DNA from: Allopusillimonas soli
Lineage (GTDB): Bacteria > Pseudomonadota > Gammaproteobacteria > Burkholderiales > Burkholderiaceae_B
Length of the DNA: 64,000 bases
Assembly (NCBI RefSeq): GCF_004153445.1
Contig: NZ_SDQC01000003.1
Span: 248,001-312,000 of the forward strand
Direction of reading: 5' to 3'
The notes beneath the pieces are model-generated. The model made no database searches, had not been told where the DNA came from, and was given only the letters and a program-made list of their open reading frames with translations. Below, one piece after another: positions 57,887 through 64,000 of this stretch. Positions within the stretch are counted from its first letter, which is position 1, and each line of letters opens with the position of its first letter. The translations under genes and the position numbers were made by a program.

Positions 57887-58741
57887 TTATTTGGACATGT
57901 CCGCTTTCGCGGCGGCCGCGACCGATTCCACCTTGAAGTCGCGCGTCATTTTGTAGATGGACTCGTCACCCATCCATTTGTCGTAGATCTTTGTGAGTTC
58001 GCCCGACTCATCCAGCGATACGATGGCCTGGTTGATTGCCGCCAGCAATTCCGACTCCCCCTTCTTGACGATGATGCCGATGTGCTCGGTGTAGGTGGGT
58101 TCGCTTAACAGCGCTGTCGGCTTTCCTTCCTTGACCGAGTCATTGAGAAACCTGCGCAACACCAGCTCGCCGGCCGTCATGGCTGACACCTTCCCGCTTT
58201 GCAGGCCGACATAGCACTGGGAAATATTCTGAAAAGTCAGCACTCTCGCATCCTTCAGCACCTTCTGCGCGATGGCGGCGGAGCTGGAGCCCGATGAAGC
58301 GCATACCTTCTTGTCCTTCAGATCAGATAGTTTGCTGATACCCGAGTCCTTCTTAACAAGAACCTTGATATATCCTTGCAGATACTGTTTGCTGAAATCG
58401 ACCTGTTCGGCCCGCTTTGGCAGCCAGGCAACCGAGCCGGCCATCATATCCACCCGGCCCATCTTCACTTCCGGAATCCTGGCCTCGGTAGAGACGGGCT
58501 TGTGCTCCATTTTCAGACCCATTTCCTTTGCTATGGCCTTGCACATGTCCACGTCATAGCCTACATACTGACGCGTGTCCGGGTCTTGGTAGCCATAGGG
58601 CGAACTGGCATTCTGTGTGCCGCAAATAATGGTTCCACGCGCCTTGGCTTCATCCAGCTGGCTGGCTGCCGCGCTCCCTGCCGACAGCATCATCAAGGCA
58701 AGCGCCACGAATGTCGTGCTGCTTCTGAACGGGTATTGCAT
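57887..58741 (-). CDS. amino acid ABC transporter binding protein
   Basis: Periplasmic binding protein of SBP family 3. The start is ATG at 58739-58741 with AAAGGAGGAG. The 284-residue precursor has a signal peptide (1-26, ending AAAS) and the family pattern RGTIICGTQNASSPYGYQDPDTRQYVGYDVDMCKAIAKEMG. Two cysteines (Cys in DMCKA and KKVCASSG) may matter for redox or disulfide state. Since the operon encodes cysteine-degrading enzymes, the ligand may be cystine or another sulfur amino acid; the family also includes CysX/FliY cystine binders. Ligand identity is inference. Confidence 0.88.
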   Translation of the reverse strand: MQYPFRSSTTFVALALMMLSAGSAAASQLDEAKARGTIICGTQNASSPYGYQDPDTRQYVGYDVDMCKAIAKEMGLKMEHKPVSTEARIPEVKMGRVDMMAGSVAWLPKRAEQVDFSKQYLQGYIKVLVKKDSGISKLSDLKDKKVCASSGSSSAAIAQKVLKDARVLTFQNISQCYVGLQSGKVSAMTAGELVLRRFLNDSVKEGKPTALLSEPTYTEHIGIIVKKGESELLAAINQAIVSLDESGELTKIYDKWMGDESIYKMTRDFKVESVAAAAKADMSK

Positions 58742-58770
58742 TTTGTACTCCTCCTTTGATCGGACATTAA

Positions 58771-60372
58771 TCAAACATCTATCAAGAACGTGCCTCGCTC
58801 CTGTTCATCGATCTGGGATACCAGATTGGTTTCCCATTCCAGATAACGGCGTGCGGCTTCCTTGTTGCCGTCGTGGCGGTCATGCACGAAGAACAGATAA
58901 TCGATGCATGCACCGTCGGGCATGTCGCTGTTTGCCTGCAGCGGCAAGCCCGAATCGCGCAAATCTGTGCCGCCGACGACGCACACGTGGACATCGCCAT
59001 GCCCCGCTTCTTCGAGATCTGCCGCAAGCAATGCCAACTTGCCCGCGTTATTACCCAACAACAGCACCGGCCTGCCCTGACATGCGCTCAGTTGCCCGAT
59101 CAAGGTGGGCCGCAGCACCCAAGTTGCGCCACGCAGGCTTTCCTGTCGGAACTGGCCGCTGGGGCGGCTGTCCAGGACGATGGCATCAGGATGCAGGCTC
59201 ATGAAGGAAGCCAGCGCCCCTGGCTTCACCTCCCTGGCGCGGTCGAGCGCGGGCGCATACCTCGGTGGATCCGGCAAGTCTTTCAAGCACTGCAGTTCCC
59301 GCAGTATGCTGACGTCCCAGCCCAATTGCTTGAGCCAACTGGCCACCACCGGCGCACGCACGCCATCGGTATCGCACAGGACGATACGCGCCTTGCGCAC
59401 GCCGATGTACTGATCCGTGGCCTGGATGAGCTGGCCGCCCGGCGTGTGCTGCACCAGTGCGGGCAGGTCGCCCTGCTCGTGCTCCTCTTCCGTGCGCACA
59501 TCGCAGAGAAAGACATTGCGCGCGGGATCACGCAGCCACGCCTTGACGTCGCCAGCGCTCACCGTAGCCACGCCGAATCTTGCCATCAAACGCTCGGCGC
59601 GTTCGCGCTGCGCATTCAGGCTGCCCGCATTGACCGTCTCGGGATACACGCGATCCGACTGATGCTCCAGCGGCAAGTCGGCCAAATACCAACCTTGAGT
59701 GCCATTCTCCAACGCATAAACTTCGTTGGGTATGCCCAGGTTGATCAGCGTCTGCGCGCCTATGATGCTGCGCGTGCGCCCCGCGCAGTTGATGACGATT
59801 TTTGTATCGGGGTCCGGCGCCAGGGCGTCGATGCGCAGCGCCAGCTCGCCGTTCGGACAACAGATCGCACCGGGTATATTCATCTTCCGGTATTCGGAGA
59901 TGGGTCGTCCGTCCAACACAACGATATTGCTCTTGCCATCCTTCAGCAAGGTATGCAGATTGTTCGCCGATATGCGCGGTGTGTCGTAGGCATGCTCCGC
60001 CAGTTCTCCGAATGTCTTGCTGGGCAGATTGACGCCTGCAAAAGTTGCATAGCCGGCGTCCTTCCATGCCTGTATGCCACCCTTCAGCATGCGCGCGCAG
60101 CGATATCCCAGGCGCCGCAGTATGCGTAGGCTGGCCTGCACCGCCGGTTCGGTGTTCGCATCGCCATAAATGACCATACGCGTCTCCTGACGCGGCACCA
60201 GGCGCCCGATCTGCAGTTCAAGCTCGCTGTAAGGCAGCGGAACGGCAAAGAACAGGTGGTCCTCGCCGAACTGCCCATGCTCCCTGACATCCAGCAGCGC
60301 CAGTTCGGCGTCGTCGTGTATCCAAGTTTTCAGTTCATGCGCATCGATGTAGCGCGAAGTCGAATCCATCAT
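58771..60372 (-). CDS. four-domain rhodanese-like sulfurtransferase
   Basis: A 533-residue soluble protein made of four rhodanese-like domains (about 1-115, 130-240, 268-370 and 383-500), each opening with an LLDVR/VLDGR/LCDVR/LDSRP block. The active-loop Cys is present in domain 2 (Cys196, INCAGRTRS) and domain 3 (Cys333, VLCDTDGVRA); domain 1 has IYGDANTE and domain 4 LLGNNAG, so both lack it. Rhodaneses carry persulfide sulfur. The protein sits in an operon with cysteine dioxygenase and a PLP lyase, where it could take sulfur released from cysteine or cystine. The start overlaps the stop of the lyase gene; either of two adjacent ATGs may serve. Confidence 0.9.
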   Translation of the reverse strand: MMDSTSRYIDAHELKTWIHDDAELALLDVREHGQFGEDHLFFAVPLPYSELELQIGRLVPRQETRMVIYGDANTEPAVQASLRILRRLGYRCARMLKGGIQAWKDAGYATFAGVNLPSKTFGELAEHAYDTPRISANNLHTLLKDGKSNIVVLDGRPISEYRKMNIPGAICCPNGELALRIDALAPDPDTKIVINCAGRTRSIIGAQTLINLGIPNEVYALENGTQGWYLADLPLEHQSDRVYPETVNAGSLNAQRERAERLMARFGVATVSAGDVKAWLRDPARNVFLCDVRTEEEHEQGDLPALVQHTPGGQLIQATDQYIGVRKARIVLCDTDGVRAPVVASWLKQLGWDVSILRELQCLKDLPDPPRYAPALDRAREVKPGALASFMSLHPDAIVLDSRPSGQFRQESLRGATWVLRPTLIGQLSACQGRPVLLLGNNAGKLALLAADLEEAGHGDVHVCVVGGTDLRDSGLPLQANSDMPDGACIDYLFFVHDRHDGNKEAARRYLEWETNLVSQIDEQERGTFLIDV

Positions 60373-61562
60373 TCTGCAATCGCTTGTTGTTGTGAAACAG
60401 CCGGCAGCCCATCCAACATCCGGCCAAGGTCCTTCCTGATGTCCTCGACATCTTCCAGCCCGACATGCAGGCGCAGCAGGTAGCCCCGAGGCCCACCCTC
60501 ATGCGACAGGCGCGTGCGCGCCGCATCCACAGGCAGTAGCAGGCTTTCGAAGCCACCCCAGGAAGAGCCGATGCCAAAATGCCTCAGCCGGCCAATAGCG
60601 TCCTCAACCGCTTGCGGCGCCAGGGCCGGCTGAAATTCGACGGTGAGCAGGCCATTGCTGCCCCGCGCATCGCGCCGCCAAAGGGCATGGTTCGGATCAG
60701 TTTGGAGCGCCGGGTGATAGACAGTCCTGATCGCGCTTTGGCCCGCCAGCCACGTGGCCACTTCCAGCGCGCTTTCCGCGTGGCGCTTCATGCGCAGACC
60801 CAGTGTCCGCAGACCACGCAGGACAAGAAAGGCATCTTCGGCGGAGACGGTCTGTCCCAGATTGATGCTTACGTTCTCGATCGCTTCAAAATGGCTTTCA
60901 GCCGCGGTAACCGTCCCCATCATCACATCCGAATGCCCGCCCAGATACTTGGTGGCGGCCATGATCGATATGTCGCATCCCAACGCCAGCGGATGGTAGA
61001 CGAAGCCAGAACCCCAGGTATTGTCGGCACAAAGCGTGATGCCGCGCGGCCTGCAGATTTCGGCCATGGCCGGCAGATCCAACATGTCATACAGCAGAGA
61101 GCCTGGCGACTCCGTGTACACCATGCGCGTCTCGGGCTTCAAGGCCTGTTTCATATCTGTTTGCCGCGGATCAAAGTAACTGTGGCTGATGCCGTAGCGA
61201 ACCAGTTGGTCGGCGCATAACCGCCTGACGGGCTGGTACACCCCCTCGGAGATCAGCACATGATCGCCGGCCTTCAGGCAGGCCAGGAATGTGGCGGCAA
61301 TCGCGGCCAAGCCGGTTGGGAAAAGCTTGCTGCGATGCCCGCCCTCGAGTTCCGCCACCGCGTCTTCCAGTGCGTAAACCGTTTCGTTGCCACGGGCGCC
61401 ATAGGAAAGCACGCGTTCCTTCTCTCGCCGGGCACGCGTATCCCGCCATTGATCGATGCTCTCGAAAAGATAGGTGCTGCCCTTGACGATGGGCGTATTC
61501 GCCCAGCCGCTGGCCGGCCGGCCCATGCGCGCCAAGCGGGTCGACCTGGACGACGCGTCCAT
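60369..61562 (-). CDS. metC: cystathionine beta-lyase-type PLP enzyme
   Basis: A 397-residue member of the Cys/Met metabolism PLP family. The start is ATG at 61560-61562, with GGAG eight bases before; a GTG three codons earlier has no spacing. The PLP-binding lysine is Lys205 in IMAATKYLGGHSDVMMGTV; Tyr54-Gly-x-Arg (YGARGNET) contacts the phosphate of the neighbouring subunit, and Asp180 (LCADNTWGSG) the pyridine ring. The sequence is MetC-like: C-S beta-lyase acting on cystathionine, cystine or cysteine conjugates, giving pyruvate, ammonia and a thiol or persulfide. In this operon breakdown of imported cystine or a thioether is more likely than methionine synthesis. Confidence 0.88.
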   Translation of the reverse strand: MDASSRSTRLARMGRPASGWANTPIVKGSTYLFESIDQWRDTRARREKERVLSYGARGNETVYALEDAVAELEGGHRSKLFPTGLAAIAATFLACLKAGDHVLISEGVYQPVRRLCADQLVRYGISHSYFDPRQTDMKQALKPETRMVYTESPGSLLYDMLDLPAMAEICRPRGITLCADNTWGSGFVYHPLALGCDISIMAATKYLGGHSDVMMGTVTAAESHFEAIENVSINLGQTVSAEDAFLVLRGLRTLGLRMKRHAESALEVATWLAGQSAIRTVYHPALQTDPNHALWRRDARGSNGLLTVEFQPALAPQAVEDAIGRLRHFGIGSSWGGFESLLLPVDAARTRLSHEGGPRGYLLRLHVGLEDVEDIRKDLGRMLDGLPAVSQQQAIAE

Positions 61563-61563
61563 G

Positions 61564-62151
61564 TCAGGCACTCCGGCGCGTCTTCACGCCCACAGACATG
61601 ATCTTGCAGGTGTTGTCCTCGAGATTGAAGGCGACTCGACGGTCAAGCTTCTCAAGCGCAAGCCCGTACATGTGCAGATGCCGTATGCTGTCATCCTCGA
61701 TGCGCACCGCGTGGATATCGTCCGGCATCAACGCGATGCCCTGGCCCGGCGCAACTTTCTTCATGCCTGTCTCCGTCAGCGACGCGCGGCCAGGCTGGCT
61801 GCCGTCGTCTGTGCGCTCATAGAGATAATTGCTTTCCGTGCCCTCCACAGCGGCAATACAGGCCCACGTGGTGTGATTGTGCGGCACAATCTTCTTGCCC
61901 GGTTTCATCACGTTAAGATAAAGCGCGTACGTGCTGTCCGGCTCCTCATGTATCAGGTAACGCGCCTGGAGCTCGCCGTCTTCGGGCGCCGGGTACTCCG
62001 CGGCCGACCACCATTGCGGATGGCCGGCAATACTCACCAGCGCATCCAGTACCTTATCCAGATTCTCGCGGCCAAAATCTCCGCTGGTCTGCTGCTTTGC
62101 GGTGTCGATGAAACGCGCAATCGCAGTCTGCTTTTCCGTGGCTTGGTTCAT
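61564..62151 (-). CDS. cdo: cysteine dioxygenase family thiol dioxygenase
   Basis: Non-haem iron cupin that adds O2 to a thiol, giving cysteine sulfinate from cysteine. ATG at 62149-62151 follows GGAGATGATC; 195 residues. Iron ligands are His91, His93 (PHNHTTWAC) and His147 (PDDIHAVRI). Arg64 (LQARYLI) is at the place of the substrate-carboxylate Arg60 of mammalian CDO. Cys98 and Tyr162 (HLHMYG) match the Cys93 and Tyr157 that form the cross-linked cofactor in the mammalian enzyme; most bacterial CDOs have Gly instead of that Cys. First gene of the leftward operon. A 3-mercaptopropionate dioxygenase is an alternative. Confidence 0.85.
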   Translation of the reverse strand: MNQATEKQTAIARFIDTAKQQTSGDFGRENLDKVLDALVSIAGHPQWWSAAEYPAPEDGELQARYLIHEEPDSTYALYLNVMKPGKKIVPHNHTTWACIAAVEGTESNYLYERTDDGSQPGRASLTETGMKKVAPGQGIALMPDDIHAVRIEDDSIRHLHMYGLALEKLDRRVAFNLEDNTCKIMSVGVKTRRSA

Positions 62152-62183
62152 GATCATCTCCAGTAATGCAAATAAATATAGGG

Positions 62184-62201
62184 GTGCGGCCATCGCCGCA
62201 C
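62184..62201 (-). promoter_or_regulatory. leader hairpin of the cdo operon
   Basis: GTGCGGC and GCCGCAC are perfect 7-bp arms with a 4-base loop, 33 bases upstream of the cdo start and downstream of the proposed promoter. On the transcript it is followed by CCCC and then an AU-rich stretch. It may be an attenuator, an mRNA-stabilising structure, or an operator. Confidence 0.35.
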
Positions 62202-62210
62202 AAATTAATT

Positions 62211-62238
62211 GTTATAAGAAAAACATAAGCAATGCTAA
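62211..62238 (-). promoter_or_regulatory. possible sigma-70 promoter of the cdo operon
   Basis: Reading leftwards, TTAGCA and TATAAC are separated by 16 bases, a fair match to -35 and -10 elements. It lies in the AT-rich region shared with the divergent LysR gene, where direct ATAAG repeats about 11 bases apart could be LysR contacts. Confidence 0.3.
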
Positions 62239-62292
62239 TCTTCTATCTATGAAAGCCCGTCTTGCTTCGCAGGAAAATAGAGGGTAAACCCT

Positions 62293-63162
62293 ATGAACAA
62301 TCTCGATCTCGACTTGCTCCGTACGCTGGTAACCATCGAAAAAACTAATACATTTTCGGGCGCCGCAACGGCTCTCTTCAAGACGCAGTCGGCTGTCACC
62401 CAGCAGATGCAGCGGCTGGAAAGCCAGATCGGCTGCGCGCTGTTCCAGAAAAAAGGCAGGCGGCGCATTCTTACCGCACAAGGGCAGCAACTGGCCGACT
62501 ACGGCCGGCGTTTGCTTGCCATCAATGACGAGGCGCTACGCAGCATAGGACGCAAGCAAATGGAAGGCCAGATACGGCTCGGCGCCCCCCTGGATGTCGC
62601 CGATACCATCCTGCCACCCGTGCTTACGCACATTGCGCGCCATGCCCCTCGCGTACGCATGGAGATCCGTGTGGACCGCAGCCCCTTTCTGATGGAGGCG
62701 CTCGAGTCGGGCGACATAGACCTGACAATCTCCACACGCAAGAATCCGGGCCTGACTGGCTTCGCGCTTCGGACTTCGCCCACCGCGTGGATATGCGCCG
62801 CCGACTATGTCTACAACAAACGTGCGCCGCTCCCACTGATTCTGGCCGATGAGCCCAGCATATTCCGCAAGCTTGCGCTCGAAGCGCTGGAAAATACACG
62901 CCTTACATGGCACATCAACTATCTGGCGCCCACCCTTGTCGGCATCAAGGCCGCCGTGCGCGCGGGGCTGGGCGTCACAGCGCGCAGCGTCGAGTTCCTT
63001 GGCGCCGACATGCGCGTACTGGGCGAAGCTGACGGCCTGCCGCCGTTGCCACCCATGACCTACATGCTCTGGGCGCGCGGCGACACGATCAGCCCCTTGA
63101 CCATTGCCATCTACGACATGCTGAAGGCGCACTTCGAACAGAAGGAGGCGGAAGCGGCCTGA
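62293..63162 (+). CDS. LysR-family regulator of the sulfur amino acid operon
   Basis: A 289-residue LysR-type regulator, divergent from cdo across 141 bases. The HTH is at 1-60 (NTFSGAATALFKTQSAVTQQMQRLESQIG) and the effector domain contains RLGAPLDVADTILPPVL and LTISTRKNPGLTG. AGAGGG precedes the ATG. By position it should control the cdo-metC-rhodanese-ABC operon and sense a sulfur metabolite; the effector is unknown. It is followed by the convergent pirin gene. Confidence 0.88.
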   Translation: MNNLDLDLLRTLVTIEKTNTFSGAATALFKTQSAVTQQMQRLESQIGCALFQKKGRRRILTAQGQQLADYGRRLLAINDEALRSIGRKQMEGQIRLGAPLDVADTILPPVLTHIARHAPRVRMEIRVDRSPFLMEALESGDIDLTISTRKNPGLTGFALRTSPTAWICAADYVYNKRAPLPLILADEPSIFRKLALEALENTRLTWHINYLAPTLVGIKAAVRAGLGVTARSVEFLGADMRVLGEADGLPPLPPMTYMLWARGDTISPLTIAIYDMLKAHFEQKEAEAA

Positions 63163-63256
63163 CCAAGGCGGCCGGCGCCAGGATCACGCATTGAGCGAGC
63201 CCATTGGGATCAGTGCCCAACAGGCAGCACCACCGCCAGTGCCGACAGACCTCGGC

Positions 63257-64000
63257 TTATGGCACGGAATTCGGCGCTGGCGGCACCTGTTCCGGCAAGG
63301 GGATGTGCTCCGCGCTGTCCATGGGGGGCAGCTTGAAGCGCCCTCCCTGCCACTCCGCCTTGGCCTGCTCGATGCGTTCCTTGCGCGACGAGACAAAATT
63401 CCACCAGATATGGCGCGGTCCAACAGGCTCGCCGCCAAGCAGCATGACATGCGCGCCTGTCTGTGTTGAGACCGCAGGCGCATCGCCGGGCGCAAAGACC
63501 ACCATCTGCCCCTCGGTATATTGCTGCCCATCAATACTCACCTCGCCCCGCGCAATATACAGGCCACGCTCCGGATACTCATGCGGCAGGGGAATGCTGG
63601 CGCCCGCCTGGGCACGCACATCCAGATAGAACAGGGGCGAATGCACCTTGGCGGGGCTACAGGCACCGAACGCATTGCCTGCGATAAGGCGAGCACTCAA
63701 TCCGCCGTCCTCGATCACCGGCAGGGTATCCGCGGCATGATGGTCGAACGAGGCGGCATCCTCCTCATGTTGCTCAGGCACAGCCACCCAGGCCTGTATA
63801 CCGTCGAAACGGCCGCCCTGTTCACGCATGCCGTCGAAACGCTCCGAATGGCTGATGCCCGCGCCGGCCGTCATCCAGTTCAAAGCGCCCGGAAGTATCG
63901 CCTGCTCCACGCCCAGACTGTCGCGATGCGTCAAGCTGCCTTCGAATAGATAAGTCACAGTCGACAGACCGATATGGGGATGCGGGCGCACATCGATGTG
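63257..64000 (-). CDS. pirin family protein (N-terminus off window)
   Basis: Partial gene running leftwards from beyond the right edge; about 247 residues are visible. The cupin signature is clear: VRPHPHIGLSTVTYLFEGSLTHRDSLG, PGALNWMTAGAGISHSERFD, with the metal ligands His-x-His, His and Glu expected in pirins. The second cupin half has VMLLGGEPVGPRHIWWNFVSSRKERIEQAKAEW, also typical. Bacterial pirins are reported as quercetinases or as regulators of pyruvate dehydrogenase; which applies here is unknown. Confidence 0.9.
   Translation of the reverse strand, partial: HIDVRPHPHIGLSTVTYLFEGSLTHRDSLGVEQAILPGALNWMTAGAGISHSERFDGMREQGGRFDGIQAWVAVPEQHEEDAASFDHHAADTLPVIEDGGLSARLIAGNAFGACSPAKVHSPLFYLDVRAQAGASIPLPHEYPERGLYIARGEVSIDGQQYTEGQMVVFAPGDAPAVSTQTGAHVMLLGGEPVGPRHIWWNFVSSRKERIEQAKAEWQGGRFKLPPMDSAEHIPLPEQVPPAPNSVP

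Overview
The window looks like a chromosomal segment of a GC-rich betaproteobacterium of the order Burkholderiales, most likely family Alcaligenaceae (Bordetella, Achromobacter and Pusillimonas relatives). The basis is gene content: a solitary Bug/TctC-type binding protein, TAXI- and DctP-type TRAP transporters, a PagL-like lipid A deacylase, many CoA-dependent catabolic genes and six LysR regulators in 64 kb. Genes are tightly packed, often with overlapping stop and start codons. I recognised no tRNA, rRNA, insertion sequence, prophage or CRISPR array. No gene-free stretch exceeds about 260 bases.

Layout. 1-3.9 kb: sigma-54 control locus with an NtrC-type response regulator (cut by the left edge), a divergent stand-alone sigma-54 activator, and an rpoN gene preceded by its own -24/-12 promoter. 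4-12.4 kb: asparaginase, an RluA-type pseudouridine synthase coupled to a TAXI-TRAP transporter, a ZIP metal transporter and rmuC. 12.5-19.4 kb: Bug protein, panB, aldo-keto reductase, slyX, acnA and an unknown protein. 19.4-26.6 kb: LysR plus a catabolic operon of a DUF1445 protein, a DctPQM TRAP transporter, a DUF2848 protein and an amidase. 26.5-39.8 kb: pagL, a LysR/CoA-transferase/HMG-CoA-lyase-type unit, tsdBA (thiosulfate to tetrathionate), an arylamine N-acetyltransferase with an MFS transporter and a PaiB-like protein, acuR-acuI (acrylate), and a DMT exporter between two LysR genes.

39.8-46.9 kb: a gamma-glutamyltransferase-family enzyme with a complete peptide ABC importer, resembling a glutathione or gamma-glutamyl-peptide uptake operon. 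46.9-55.7 kb: a radical SAM protein under a near-consensus LexA box, an MTA/SAH nucleosidase, a methyltransferase, a LysR/D-amino-acid dehydrogenase pair with twin operator palindromes, a carbonic anhydrase, an amidase, an Asp/Glu racemase and a YgiW-like protein. 55.7-63.2 kb: one leftward operon, probably for uptake and breakdown of a sulfur amino acid: cysteine dioxygenase, PLP lyase, four-rhodanese protein, then binding protein, two permeases and an ATPase, with a divergent LysR. The right edge cuts a pirin gene.

Taken together the window reads as a scavenging region for organic acids, amides, D-amino acids, gamma-glutamyl compounds and organic and inorganic sulfur. The best candidates for something under-described are the 55.7-62.2 kb sulfur operon, the self-regulating rpoN locus, and the DUF1445/TRAP/DUF2848/amidase operon. 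A recurrent design is visible: each of the four multi-gene importers carries an RNA hairpin between the binding-protein gene and the first permease gene.
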